NCBI RefSeq assembly: GCF_018417535.1 | Contig: NZ_CP070979.1 | Span: 868,001 to 932,000 of the forward strand | Direction: 5' to 3' | Length of the DNA: 64,000 nt | From: Burkholderia pyrrocinia | GTDB taxonomy: Bacteria; Pseudomonadota; Gammaproteobacteria; Burkholderiales; Burkholderiaceae | Part shown: positions 1 through 9,209 of the stretch, piece by piece | How the letters are laid out: the number at the start of each line of letters is the position of its first letter | How positions within the stretch are numbered: position 1 is the stretch's first letter | Notes under the pieces: generated by a model | Database searches by the model: none | The model's input: only the letters and a program-made list of their open reading frames with translations | What the model was told of the DNA's origin: nothing | Made by a program: the position numbers and the translations under genes

Positions 1-106
1 TCCAGAAAATCGGTACCCCCGTTCCCCGAATCGTCACAGCAAAGCTGATTTCCTCGTACGTAACCAGCCGCAACGCTGCTACGCCGATAAAGAGTCCGCC
101 GTCCAC
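1..106 (-). other. Partial unidentified ORF running off the left edge
   Basis: Reading leftward from a GTG at 106 there is an open frame without stops to the window edge (35 codons; it begins VDGGLFIGVAALRL). An in-frame TAA lies just upstream of the GTG and no good ribosome binding site is visible. The hydrophobic start could be a membrane segment. I do not recognise it. It may be the start of a small gene or the tail of a decayed one, because the neighbouring DNA to 1.1 kb also looks degraded. Confidence 0.25.
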
Positions 107-139
107 TTATCTGAATACCCCGACTTGGTTCAACTCAGA

Positions 140-445
140 CTACAACGCATACTTTCGCCGCACCCAGCTCGCGGCAATGATCGAAGCGATCCGGCTGCAT
201 GCCGACAGAAAAAGAAAAGCCGGGAGCAAGCTGCCCTGATTCACCGTAACCGGGTAACCGATGAACGTGAGTGCAATCATCCCCGAGAGTTGCCCATCCA
301 AATTCATGATCCCCGTTGCCCGGTCGGCCAGCGCATCCGGGAAATACTTGTCGGCATCGAAAACAAGGCCACAGAAGTCAGCTTGAACGCCAGCCCGCAA
401 CAGGGCCGGCAAGCCACCACCATGACCAAGCGATGAAAAGATGAT
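140..445 (-). other. Unidentified open frame, possible membrane-protein remnant
   Basis: A minus-strand frame of about 100 codons ends at 140. Its last half is hydrophobic, with a stretch resembling one or two membrane segments, and it closes with WVRRKYAL. The frame is open further upstream (to 841), but that part is only the reverse of the LysR remnant. No start codon with a ribosome binding site is evident near 445. I could not place the family. Most likely it is a decayed or partial gene. Confidence 0.2.
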
Positions 446-556
446 GCCGCGACAAAAATTTGATCCTATGCAAACATCGCAATGCTCACGGCGAACGTTG
501 ACCGCGGCGGGGCCGATGCAATGCAAATCACGCATCACCTCTGATCGTGCACCCCT

Positions 557-1084
557 ATTTGTTCTACGGATACGCAGCTCCTGCGGGATTTCCTGGCATT
601 GACCGCTACCGGCAACTTCACTCGCGCCGCCGAGTTGCGCCATGTGTCGCAAGCAGCGTTCAGCCGCCGGATTCAGGCGCTCGAAAGCTGGGCGGGCGTG
701 CCGCTGGTGGAGCGAGGCTCGATACCGCGCCGGCCGACCGACGCCGGGCAGCGGTTGCGCGTCACTGCGGCGGAGACCGTCGCCAAATTGCCCGAGGCAA
801 AGGCCGATCTGTCCGGAGCCGCGCCGCGTCAACAAGAACACATTCGGGTTGGGATCAACTCGTTACCGGCCTTGAATGGCGCACTGAGCGGCTTTGGCAT
901 CGCGCTGCTGCCCGATTACGTGGCGAACCACGCAATCCAGGGAGGGTCGCTCGTGTGCCTGAGCCAGCAATCGTGGACGACCGCACGTGCCTATTATTTG
1001 CGATGGCCACAATGGCGCATCGAGTTGCGTGCCCTGAGCCAGTTCAAGACATGGTTGCAACGCATCTCGCCGGCGCATCCTTAG
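557..1084 (+). pseudogene. LysR-family regulator with internal deletion and no clear start
   Basis: The first ~80 codons are a typical LysR winged helix: QLLRDFLALTATGNFTRAAE, then QAAFSRRIQALESW and VPLVERG. After about residue 95 (QQEHIRVG) the frame jumps to what is normally the last third of the effector domain (GFGIALLPDYVANHAIQGG, then a LysR-like C-terminus). A family member is about 300 residues; this frame codes for ~175, so roughly 120 residues of the co-inducer domain are missing although the frame is kept. The N-terminal coding signal begins before any ATG in frame; the first usable codon is TTG at 599, inside the helix-turn-helix. It is therefore very likely non-functional. Confidence 0.7.
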
Positions 1085-1328
1085 GTGCTTTTGCTGCCCG
1101 TGATGGCCCAAAATGCCGCCGTTCCGGCGCGAAGCAGGACACACTCAGGCCTCCAAATAGCGCCCTGAAATCCCGTTCCGTCGGCTCGACAGGCTATCCA
1201 TAGTTATCCGAATCATATCGCCCAGGCAGCCCATCTTATCGGGAGCGATCGCAAGACGCCGGCAAAGCACGTCGGGCCCGTACAGCCTCGTTCGGGCGAT
1301 ACCCCGACAGGGGTATCGAAGCCATGGA

Positions 1329-2666
1329 TCATTCCGCAGCGGCGATGGCGCCCGCATTGCCCTGCACGCGAGGCCCCTCGCCCGGGCGAACCTGCAGCAT
1401 GGCGAACACGCCGATCGCGGTGGCGACCGACGTGGCGATGAACATCGACGAGTAGCCATAGTGCGCCGACAGGATGCCGGCCAGCGTGGGAGCCAGCACA
1501 GCGGCGATGTTGGCGATGAAATGCATGATGCCGCTGAAGGTGCCGACGCGCGAAGGCGTGGTATCGATCACCACCGCCCAGTAGACGGAGTTCGGCAGTG
1601 CGTTCAGGGCATTGCCGAGCGTCATCAGCGCAATGACGGTCCACACGCTATGCGCCTGTGACACCATCAGAAAGCACAGGGTTGTCAGCAGCAGCGAACC
1701 GGCGGCGAACCAGCTTCTCGCGATGACCAGTTTGCCCGTGCGCTTCAGCAGCCAGTCGGAAATGCGCCCTCCCAGCACGACCGTAAAGCACGCGCCGACC
1801 CACGGAATCATCCCGATATACCAAAGCGACGAGAGCGTGAAATTGAACTCGTCGTGCAGGTACTTCGGAGTCCATGTCAGCAGCATGAAGTTGACATAGA
1901 TAAAGGAGAAGTAACCGATGGCGTTAAACATCAGCGTCCGGCTCTTGAAGAACGCCCACCACGGCAACGCGGCACTCGCCCTTGCCGCGACAGGCGCTTC
2001 TTCGCGTTCGGCCCGGATCAGTGCGAGCTCCGCGGCATTGACCTTCGGGTGATCTTCGGGACGGTTGGCGTACACGCGCGCAAACAGGGCGATCAGGATC
2101 AGGCCCAGCACGCCGAGTACAACATACATGGTGCGCCAGCTATCGGTCAGCAGGAGCAGGCCGACCGCGACCGGGGCGGTGAGCAGCGCGCCCAGCGGTG
2201 TGCTCAGCAGGCCGATGGACACCGCGAAGCCGCGCTCCGCCGGCGACGCCCACGCGGACATGGTCTTGTTGATGATGGAATAAGCCGGCCCTTCGGAGAA
2301 GCCGAAGAGGGTCCGCACCATCGCGAACCCGCTGAGCGCCGAGCCGCCGAATACCGCCAGCCCGATGTCGCCAGCCCAGACCATGCAGATCGCAAACAGC
2401 GACCACGCTACACCCGCGATCACCCAGACCCGCTTCGCGCCGAGACGGTCCGCCAGCGCGCCGCCAATCAACGCGCCAAACATATAGCCATAACCGAAGT
2501 AGCCGAGCACGGCGCCCCACCCTGCGCGGTCGAAGCCGTACTCGTCGATGATCTGCCCGGCCGAATACGCGATGGCGCCGCGGTCGATGTAGTTGACGAG
2601 GGCAATCACGACGATCAGGAAAAAGATGGTGAAGCGATACCGGCTTGGCGGCGGGGGGCGGTGCAT
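1329..2666 (-). CDS. MFS transporter, ACS (anion:cation symporter)-like
   Basis: A 445-residue inner-membrane protein with the twelve-helix plan of the major facilitator superfamily. The N-terminus (FTIFFLIVVIALVNYIDRGAI) and the loop LADRLGAKRVWVIAG match the ACS family, which carries hexuronates, phthalates and other organic anions. The start at 2666 is preceded by CTGGAG at good spacing; a longer frame to 2777 would run over the regulatory region. It is divergent from the asparaginase gene across about 110 bp holding two 13-bp repeats, so it may bring in the substrate or product of that enzyme. The substrate cannot be read from sequence. Confidence 0.85.
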   Translation of the reverse strand: MHRPPPPSRYRFTIFFLIVVIALVNYIDRGAIAYSAGQIIDEYGFDRAGWGAVLGYFGYGYMFGALIGGALADRLGAKRVWVIAGVAWSLFAICMVWAGDIGLAVFGGSALSGFAMVRTLFGFSEGPAYSIINKTMSAWASPAERGFAVSIGLLSTPLGALLTAPVAVGLLLLTDSWRTMYVVLGVLGLILIALFARVYANRPEDHPKVNAAELALIRAEREEAPVAARASAALPWWAFFKSRTLMFNAIGYFSFIYVNFMLLTWTPKYLHDEFNFTLSSLWYIGMIPWVGACFTVVLGGRISDWLLKRTGKLVIARSWFAAGSLLLTTLCFLMVSQAHSVWTVIALMTLGNALNALPNSVYWAVVIDTTPSRVGTFSGIMHFIANIAAVLAPTLAGILSAHYGYSSMFIATSVATAIGVFAMLQVRPGEGPRVQGNAGAIAAAE

Positions 2667-2713
2667 GAGGATCTCCAGGACGTTGAGCGGATTGAGGGAA
2701 CCGGCGATAGTTT

Positions 2714-2753
2714 TGCAGAATGTATAGCAACTATATATAATGCACAATGTATA
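2714..2753. promoter_or_regulatory. Pair of 13-bp direct repeats, candidate GntR operator
   Basis: TGCAGAATGTATA (2714-2726) and TGCACAATGTATA (2741-2753) differ at one base and start 27 bp apart, in the AT-rich gap between the divergent transporter and asparaginase. The core ATGTATA(C) resembles half-sites bound by FadR-type GntR regulators, and such a gene lies directly downstream of the asparaginase. I infer that these are its operators controlling both directions. Confidence 0.5.
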
Positions 2754-2777
2754 CTTTAACGCTACGGGAAAACCCAT

Positions 2778-3806
2778 ATGACGCGCCCACTAGTTGCCAT
2801 CGCCTCCCTCGGGGGCACTATCAGCATGACGCCGTCGGATGCCGCCGGCGGTGTCGTCCCGAAGCTGGATGCCGCTCAGCTGGTTGCGGCCGTGCCGGGG
2901 CTGGGGGAACTGGCTGAACTCCTCGTGGAGCCGCTCTTTCAGTTGCCAAGCGCTTCGCTGGGTGTCGAACAGCTGCTGGCGTGCCTGGCGTGGGGCGAGC
3001 GCAAGATCGCGGAAGGCGCGCGAGGCGTCGTCCTGACGCAAGGCACCGACACCATCGAAGAGACCGCCTTTTTCCTGGATCTGTACTGGCGCCATCCCGA
3101 GCCGCTGGTCATTACTGGCGCGATGCGCACGCCGATGTCCGCGGGCGCCGATGGCCCGGCCAACCTGTTGGCGGCCGTTCAGGTGGCGATGGACGATGAG
3201 AGTCGTGGGCGCGGCGTGCTGGTTGTGATGAACGACACCGTGCACAGGGCGCGATGGGTCTGCAAGTCGGATGCCCTATCGGTCCAGACCTTCGCGTCAT
3301 TCGACGGAGGGGCCGCGGGGCGAGTGGTCGAGGGGCGGCCTGAGTATTTTCATGGGCCCGGAAACCGGCCGTTGGCGAACTCGCCCAAGCGCCCGTTTCC
3401 AAAGGTCGCGGTAATCCCGGCCCTGCTGGATGACGACGGCGACCTGGCCGCGGCCGCGCTCGATCTCGGCTATGAAGCCATCGTGGTCTCCGCGTTTGGC
3501 GCCGGACACGTTTCCACCGGTTTCGCCGAGCAGATCGAACGCCTGGCCAAGGCCGTACCCGTGGTGATCGCGAGCCGTACCGGTGCCGGGGCGACGGCCT
3601 CCCGGACCTATGGCTTCGTGGGCTCCGAAGTCGATCTGGCACGGCGCGGCGCCATCCTTTCGAAGTGGCTCCATCCATTGAAGGCACGGCTGCTGCTGGG
3701 CGCGCTGCTGGCCGCCGACACACCGCGCCAGCAGATCCCTGAGGCATTCGCGAAGTGGAGTACACTGCCACGCCATTCGTTCACCAACCAGCAGCCAGCG
3801 CCTTGA
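2778..3806 (+). CDS. L-asparaginase family amidohydrolase
   Basis: This 342-residue protein has both threonine motifs of the asparaginase/glutaminase family: LGGTIS near the N-terminus (Thr14) and LTQGTDTIEE (Thr90-Asp91). The family usually has THGTDT, so the His is Gln here, a common variation. These enzymes hydrolyse L-asparagine or a related amide to the acid and ammonia. No signal peptide is seen, so it should be cytoplasmic. The gene is divergent from an MFS transporter and followed 11 bp later by a FadR-type GntR gene, suggesting a small uptake-and-deamidation unit. The physiological amide could be something other than asparagine. Confidence 0.88.
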   Translation: MTRPLVAIASLGGTISMTPSDAAGGVVPKLDAAQLVAAVPGLGELAELLVEPLFQLPSASLGVEQLLACLAWGERKIAEGARGVVLTQGTDTIEETAFFLDLYWRHPEPLVITGAMRTPMSAGADGPANLLAAVQVAMDDESRGRGVLVVMNDTVHRARWVCKSDALSVQTFASFDGGAAGRVVEGRPEYFHGPGNRPLANSPKRPFPKVAVIPALLDDDGDLAAAALDLGYEAIVVSAFGAGHVSTGFAEQIERLAKAVPVVIASRTGAGATASRTYGFVGSEVDLARRGAILSKWLHPLKARLLLGALLAADTPRQQIPEAFAKWSTLPRHSFTNQQPAP

Positions 3807-3817
3807 AGACTTCGTCA

Positions 3818-4510
3818 ATGCCCACGCCCCGAGTGCAAGCCGCGCCGTCGCGCCGGCTTACCGCCTACCAGTATGCGGTGCAGACCTTGCGCGCCGACAT
3901 CCTGCAAGGCCGGATGGCGGCGGGCGAACGCTTGCGTCAGGATGACCTTGCCAAGCGTCTGGAGATGAGCACGACGCCGGTGCGGGAAGCATTGCGCACG
4001 CTGATCTCGGAGGGGCTGGTATTTTTCGACGCGCATCGAGGCGCGGTTGTGCGCGGACTGACGCTTGGCGATGTGCAGGAAATTTACCGACTCAGGAAAG
4101 TCCTCGAGCCCATGATGGTCGACGAGGCGATGCGGGGCATCACCTCGGACGATATCGCGCGGGCCGAGACGTTCCACGAAGAGATGCTGCAGACGCAGGA
4201 TGTCACGCGCTGGACGGAGCTGAATCTGGAGTTCCACGCGGCACTCTGGGCATCCCAAGCCAACAGCAGGCTTGCCCATCTGGTCAAGACGCTGCGCGAC
4301 GCTGCTGCGCCCTATATCGCGCTGTCGCTCTATATGAGCCCGGAGCACATCGCGCGCAGCAACACCGAGCACGACGACATCCTGACCCAGTACAAGCAGC
4401 GCGATGCCGAAGCGGCCAAACGCCAGACCATCCTTCATCTGGACGACACGCTGGAGATTATCGTTCGGGCAATCGACAACTCCGAGGATGTGGACAGCGG
4501 CGGCGCATAG
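3818..4510 (+). CDS. GntR-family regulator, FadR/FCD subfamily
   Basis: The 230-residue protein has an N-terminal winged helix (residues ~12-80, with DDLAKRLEMSTTPVREALRTL as the recognition region) followed by an all-helical FCD domain with the usual Asp/His metal-ligand pattern (LNLEFHAAL). It starts 11 bp after the asparaginase stop at an ATG with only a weak purine run; a longer frame to 3755 would overlap the asparaginase end. It probably represses the transporter/asparaginase pair in response to a small organic acid, acting at the 13-bp repeats between those two genes. Role is inferred from position; family is clear. Confidence 0.85.
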   Translation: MPTPRVQAAPSRRLTAYQYAVQTLRADILQGRMAAGERLRQDDLAKRLEMSTTPVREALRTLISEGLVFFDAHRGAVVRGLTLGDVQEIYRLRKVLEPMMVDEAMRGITSDDIARAETFHEEMLQTQDVTRWTELNLEFHAALWASQANSRLAHLVKTLRDAAAPYIALSLYMSPEHIARSNTEHDDILTQYKQRDAEAAKRQTILHLDDTLEIIVRAIDNSEDVDSGGA

Positions 4511-4955
4511 CGGGTTTTGTCGCAATAAGGATACCGGAGTACGGTCAGCCGACACCGATGCAAATTGCCTGCAAGTCAATGCTTGTCGGCTCGAGGCATA
4601 CTTCGTTCAGTACGACGAAGAATTTACGCTCAGTCCGCGTACTTTCCGTTGCACATTCGTTTCAAAAAAAACGCAGGGGAACGTCGAAGCAACCATTCCG
4701 TGCGTCGATTTCAAAGTACCTCAGCGCCGAATCCGAATCGCGGTGTGCGAGATTCGCCGATCACCCGTAAGGGCCCTGCCAATTCAGACGTTTAGTCACG
4801 GGTGCGGGTGGTTAAAGACGGGATGCCGATTATCGCCGCAAGCGCGACGCGGCATACGATCCACGGTCTATCCCGGCTGATAAAGCAAACCGTTACCTCC
4901 GACACAACCCGATTGGCCTATAGTGCGGAGTGCCCATTCGACGAGGAGATCTCCA
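4511..4955. other. Non-coding gap, nothing recognised
   Basis: About 440 bp. Several short overlapping frames exist but none has family resemblance, a start site or consistent codon use. The last bases hold the GAGGAG ribosome binding site of the DUF3224 gene. No terminator or repeat was found. Confidence 0.5.
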
Positions 4956-5363
4956 ATGAAACTGCAGGCCAACGGTCCGTTTGAAGTGAAGCTGAATCCC
5001 GAATCCCTGAGTAGCGTTGCAGAAAATACCGGGCTCGGCCGCATGTCACTGGACAAACAATTTCACGGCGACCTGGAAGCCGTCAGCCACGGCGAAATGC
5101 TCGCGTTTCGAACCACTGTTCAGGGCTCCGCCGGCTACGTGGCAATGGAAACCGTGCAAGGCACGCTGGGTGGCCGCCAAGGCAGCTTCGTCCTGCAGCA
5201 CAGCTCCACCCTGACCCGTGGTCAGCCGAAGCAGTCGATCACCGTCGTGCCCGATTCCGGGACGGGGGAATTGCAGGGACTCTCCGGCTCGATGATCATC
5301 AACATCGACAACGGTCAGCACTCGTACACCTTCGACTACGAATTGCCTGAAGCGCCGCAGTGA
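4956..5363 (+). CDS. DUF3224-like beta-barrel protein
   Basis: A 135-residue protein with the pattern of DUF3224 proteins: a KLNPESL start region, RMSLDKQFHGDLEA, then GYVAMETVQGTLGGRQGSF and repeated beta strands ending FDYELP. The fold is related to small lipocalin/allene-oxide-cyclase-like barrels; the biochemical function is unknown. The start at 4956 has GAGGAG upstream; the frame is open to 4923 without a better site. No signal peptide. It stands alone between a GntR gene and a chemoreceptor, so the context gives no clue to its role. Confidence 0.75.
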   Translation: MKLQANGPFEVKLNPESLSSVAENTGLGRMSLDKQFHGDLEAVSHGEMLAFRTTVQGSAGYVAMETVQGTLGGRQGSFVLQHSSTLTRGQPKQSITVVPDSGTGELQGLSGSMIINIDNGQHSYTFDYELPEAPQ

Positions 5364-5503
5364 ATCGACACACAATGGCGCCGCTGGACGGTAACGCGTT
5401 TCAGCCTCTCGCGCGCCATACGAACAGCGGCGGCTTCATTCGTCAGCGCGTCACGAAAGCATTCGACATCGACAATCCGGCTGCGGTCGCGGACATAAGT
5501 CCG

Positions 5504-7069
5504 TCACGCGACTGCCTCGTCACGTAGCCGAAACTGCGCGACCGCCGCGCTTAGCCGTGAACCCTGTTCGTCGAGCGACAGCGCCGCGGCCGCCGCCTCC
5601 TCGACCAGCGCCGCATTGCGTTGCATCGTCTGCTCCATCTGGATGACCGCGGCGTTCACCTGCTCGATGCCTGACGACTGTTCCTCGAAGGCGTTGCTGG
5701 TTTCGCTCATGATCGCGTTGACGCGTTCGACCACGGCAACGAGTTCGGCCATCGCCGAGCCGGCCAGTGTGACGAGGCCGCTGCCGTCTTCGACGCGTCG
5801 TGCGGAATTGCCGATCAGGTCCTTGATTTCCTTCGCCGCCGACGCGCAGCGCTGCGCGAGCCCGCGAACTTCCGTCGCGACAACCGCGAAACCGCGCCCC
5901 TGCTCGCCGGCACGCGCGGCTTCGACGGCAGCATTCAACGCGAGAATGTTCGTCTGGAACGCGATGCTCTCGATCACGCCGACGATGCCGGAGATTCGCG
6001 CGGAGCTGTGCGAAATCTCGGACATCGTCTCGACGACGCGCCGCATCGCGTCGCCGCCGCGCGACGCGATGCCGGCCGCGCCCTCGACGTAAGTGCGTGC
6101 ATCGCGCGCGTTGTCCGCATTCTGGCGCACGGCCGCGGTCAGTTGCTCGACGCTCGCCGCCGCCTGCTGCAGCGACACGGCCTGCTGCTCGGTGCGCGCG
6201 GACAGGTCGACGTTGCCGCTCGCGATCGTGCGGACGTCGCCGACAATCGTTTCGGTGCTCGCGCGCACCTGGTTGACGGTGTCGACGAGACCGTCCTGCA
6301 TCCGCTTCAGCGCATTCAGCAGATAGGCCATTTCGTTTGCGTCGGGAATGACGACCGTGCCGGTCAGGTCGCCCTTCGAGATTTTTTCGAATTGGTCGAC
6401 CGCGAGATTGATCGGCTCGATGATCGCCTTCGCGAGCACGCGCTGCGCAAAGAAGCCGACGACGAGCGCAAGCACGGCGACCGTCGCCATCCCCCATACG
6501 ATCCGGTGGAAATGCACGCCGGCTGAATCGTAGCGGGCCTTTTCGCGCGCGACCTGGAACGACTCGAGCGCGTCGATCGCATCCTGGTACGCGGCGAACA
6601 GCGCCGGTGGCGCGGTGCGCTGCGTGTCGAGGAAGTTGAACGCGTCGTCGCCGTCGAGCTGCGACAGCGCCTTCAGGAACACGCGGTCGAGCAGCGCGCG
6701 ACGACGGTTCTGCAGCGTGTCGAACAGCGCCTGCTCGTCGGCGTCGCGCGCGTGCAGGCGCGTGTAGGCATCCAGTTCGTCGTTGCTCTGCTTGAGGAGC
6801 GTGTGGAGTTGCGCGATTTCCGCCTTGCCCGACTGGCCGGCGCTGATGATCTGCGCGACGTCGCTCATCCGTTCGCGCAACACGAGCATCCGCTCGGAGC
6901 TGGTCTTCAGGTGCAGCAGCGACGCGGTGTCGTCGCGGTACATCGCCTCGAGCGACCCATTGCTCATGTAGAGGCCGGCGATGCATGCGCCGACCACCAG
7001 CACGAGCAGCACGGTATAGCCGGCGATGGTCGCGACGAGTCCGCCACGGATGGTGAATTGTTTTCGCAT
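5504..7069 (-). CDS. Methyl-accepting chemotaxis protein
   Basis: The 521-residue transducer has a cytoplasmic start, a first membrane helix (~11-34), a periplasmic four-helix-bundle-type sensor (~35-189), a second membrane helix (~190-211), a HAMP domain (~212-265) and a long coiled-coil signalling domain. The hairpin tip region (IVGVIESIAFQTNILALNAA, then VATEVRGLAQR) is canonical, for contacts with CheA and CheW. There is no C-terminal NWETF-type pentapeptide; it ends FRLRDEAVA. It is monocistronic. The ligand cannot be predicted from a generic helical sensor. Confidence 0.93.
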   Translation of the reverse strand: MRKQFTIRGGLVATIAGYTVLLVLVVGACIAGLYMSNGSLEAMYRDDTASLLHLKTSSERMLVLRERMSDVAQIISAGQSGKAEIAQLHTLLKQSNDELDAYTRLHARDADEQALFDTLQNRRRALLDRVFLKALSQLDGDDAFNFLDTQRTAPPALFAAYQDAIDALESFQVAREKARYDSAGVHFHRIVWGMATVAVLALVVGFFAQRVLAKAIIEPINLAVDQFEKISKGDLTGTVVIPDANEMAYLLNALKRMQDGLVDTVNQVRASTETIVGDVRTIASGNVDLSARTEQQAVSLQQAAASVEQLTAAVRQNADNARDARTYVEGAAGIASRGGDAMRRVVETMSEISHSSARISGIVGVIESIAFQTNILALNAAVEAARAGEQGRGFAVVATEVRGLAQRCASAAKEIKDLIGNSARRVEDGSGLVTLAGSAMAELVAVVERVNAIMSETSNAFEEQSSGIEQVNAAVIQMEQTMQRNAALVEEAAAAALSLDEQGSRLSAAVAQFRLRDEAVA

Positions 7070-7375
7070 GACGTTCCCTTGCGCTGGCCATGCGCGGCCA
7101 GCAGCGGATGTGGATTCCGGATCACGAAAGACGAGCGCCGCGTCTCGACACGCGGCGCGTGGGCTGCGAACGAGTTAACGGCGGGGGCGGCGGGAAGGTT
7201 TTATCCGCACGCGACGCGAATCTTGACGATTGCGACAGATGGAGGCGGAAGCTGCGTGCAGCCGGTGCGTTCGCTGTCAAGCGAAGCGGGGCTGGCAGGG
7301 CCCCGTGGGCCGAATTCTCGCAACTGCGGACGGACAGCGAAACCCTCCGGTCGCGCCTTGTGCGGCAATGATCGG
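7070..7375. other. Non-coding gap upstream of the chemoreceptor
   Basis: About 300 bp between the start of the chemoreceptor gene and the end of the VOC gene, both on the minus strand. It should contain the chemoreceptor promoter, but I could not recognise a convincing sigma-28 or sigma-70 site. No small ORF with a ribosome binding site was seen. Confidence 0.45.
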
Positions 7376-7786
7376 CTATCCGTCGTTGGCGAGCCTTGAA
7401 CGGATCTCGTCAACCGGGAGGTCGCGCTGGTGCGTGGCGATCTGCCATGTGTTTCCCCACGGATCCGTCACCATCGCGCGCCTGTCGCCGTAGGGCATGT
7501 CGGCTGGAACTTCGAGCGAAATCGCATTCGCGGCAATCGCTCGCCGATAGGTCGAATCGGCATCCTCGACATAGACGTACAGAAACGCCGGCATCGGATT
7601 GCGCAGGCCATCTCCGCCGCTGATCATCACGACGGAATCGCCGATCCGGATTTCGGCAGGCAGCCCGGCACGGAATTCGCCCTGTGCGTGAAACACCGTC
7701 CGGATGAATTCGATCAGGTTTTCCGGATCGCGGACGACGATTCGGGGCGTGACGGTATGCCATCCATCGGGCTGAAATGTGGCCAT
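7376..7786 (-). CDS. VOC-superfamily (glyoxalase/PhnB-like) protein
   Basis: A 136-residue protein: WHTVTPRIVVRDPENLIEFI opens the first beta-alpha-beta-beta-beta unit, LYVYVEDADSTYRRAI the second, and MVTDPWGNTWQIATH is the conserved end of VOC-fold proteins of the PhnB/YdcJ type. Such proteins include lyases, dioxygenases and antibiotic-binding proteins, so the reaction is open. The start at 7786 is chosen because CGGAGG lies 8-9 bases upstream; the ATG three codons earlier is too close to it and the longer frame to 7882 lacks a site. The gene stands alone. Confidence 0.82.
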   Translation of the reverse strand: MATFQPDGWHTVTPRIVVRDPENLIEFIRTVFHAQGEFRAGLPAEIRIGDSVVMISGGDGLRNPMPAFLYVYVEDADSTYRRAIAANAISLEVPADMPYGDRRAMVTDPWGNTWQIATHQRDLPVDEIRSRLANDG

Positions 7787-7955
7787 GATGCGCATCCTCC
7801 GACGAGATTTCCGGGGGGTATTGTCCTCCGGGCGCCGGCGGTCTGCAAAGGGGCGGTTACAGCCGATTGCGTTTGTCGGCAACCGGCCACAAGCCGTCAG
7901 TCGGCTGGGCCAGTCCGAAGCGGCCGTTCGTCAGTGCTTCCTCTCAGGAACTGCC

Positions 7956-8240
7956 TTAGCGAATCTCCACCTCGATGAATACCACCTCGCGGTCGGTCGC
8001 GTTGACGACGTTGTGTTCCACCCCCTTCAACCCAGCGTAACTTTGCCCTGCGCGCAGTTGCGACTCCCGGTTGCCTTGCGCTGTCTCGAGGAGAAGTTGG
8101 CCGTCCGTTTGCGGCACCACGACATAGTCATGCCCGTGAACATGCCAGCCGGTCTCGGCGCCGGGTGCAAATCGCCACTCGGTGACGATCACACGTTCAT
8201 TGAATACCTGCTGCGTTGGAACTGCCTGCGGACGATCCAT
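7956..8240 (-). CDS. Small single-domain cupin
   Basis: This 94-residue protein is one conserved beta-barrel. The metal-site motif is visible as GWHVHGHDYV near residues 31-40 with the second-motif His in GVEHNVVN. The start at 8240 has TGAGGAA upstream; the frame open to 8612 is a shadow over the SDR gene. Small cupins like this are often sensors or isomerases; the substrate is unknown. It lies about 100 bp downstream of an SDR gene in the same direction and may share its MerR-controlled transcript. Confidence 0.8.
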   Translation of the reverse strand: MDRPQAVPTQQVFNERVIVTEWRFAPGAETGWHVHGHDYVVVPQTDGQLLLETAQGNRESQLRAGQSYAGLKGVEHNVVNATDREVVFIEVEIR

Positions 8241-8344
8241 GAATGTTTCCTCAGCGAAGTGGGCAACGAGGTTAGTCGGGTATCCGCCGAAGACGATCTG
8301 CGGATCGCAACGTCGAGAGACTACCATGTGGAAACAGCGCAACC

Positions 8345-9172
8345 CTACGCCTTGAGATCTGTTGCCGCGAGATCCAGAACTTCTCTTGGGCGAAGGATTT
8401 TTTCCACGAGCCGAGCCGACATCTGGCGGCTCAGTAGTCTCTGCAAATTCGCAAGCAGTCGATTTCGCGCCCCCACAACCCGATAGCTCAGATTGCGATC
8501 GAGCGCCCACAACGCATCCTGCACCACGTTCGCGACCGGCATCGGCACGCCGACTGCTGCCTCTTTCGCGCCAACAACGTCGAAAAAGGCCGTTTGCGTC
8601 GCGCCAGGACATAGCGCGACGACCCGGATGCCTCGATGCCGGTTCTCAGCCCAGACAGCTTCCGAAAATGACAGGAGAAAGGCCTTCGTCGCGCCGTAGA
8701 CGGCCATATACGGATCGGGCTGGAATGCCGCGGTTGACGCGACGTTGATGACTGCGCCCTCGGATCGCGCTTGCATCCCCGGCAGCAGAAGATGAGTCAG
8801 CTCGATCGCGGCGATGCAGTTCACCAGGACTTCATCGCGCTGGCGCGTCAACGGAATCGTTTCAAAGCGCCCGTAAGCTGCGAAGCCCGCGTTGTTGATC
8901 AGCACATCGACGAACGTGCCGGTCCCCTTCAGATGACGATCGATCGTGTCGACGGCGTCGGCCGCACTCAGGTCGACCGTCAGAAAATTGGCGTCGCACG
9001 CATAGTCGCGTCGCAGTTCTGCGGCCAGATCGCGCAGCTTGTCGTGAGAGCGTGCGACCAGCAGGAGTCTCGCACCGCGTTCGGCCAACGCATAGGCAAA
9101 CGCGCGCCCGATACCTGACGATGCACCCGTGACGAGTGCTGTTTTTCCGCCAAAATCGAAAGATTTGCTCAT
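8345..9172 (-). CDS. Short-chain dehydrogenase/reductase
   Basis: A 275-residue classical SDR. TGASSGIGRAFA is the nucleotide-binding Gly motif, VLINNAGFAAYG the NNAG motif, NVAST supplies the catalytic Ser and YGATK the Tyr-x-x-x-Lys pair; CPGATQT follows as expected. Arg in the first turns (VARSHDK) hints at NADPH preference. It oxidises or reduces an unknown alcohol/carbonyl in the cytoplasm. It is divergent from a MerR-family gene, with a MerR-type dyad lying in its promoter, so it is probably the activator's target. Confidence 0.9.
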   Translation of the reverse strand: MSKSFDFGGKTALVTGASSGIGRAFAYALAERGARLLLVARSHDKLRDLAAELRRDYACDANFLTVDLSAADAVDTIDRHLKGTGTFVDVLINNAGFAAYGRFETIPLTRQRDEVLVNCIAAIELTHLLLPGMQARSEGAVINVASTAAFQPDPYMAVYGATKAFLLSFSEAVWAENRHRGIRVVALCPGATQTAFFDVVGAKEAAVGVPMPVANVVQDALWALDRNLSYRVVGARNRLLANLQRLLSRQMSARLVEKILRPREVLDLAATDLKA

Positions 9173-9209
9173 AGCGTGCTGATGGAGTGGAACGGGAGTT
9201 GCACTCTAA

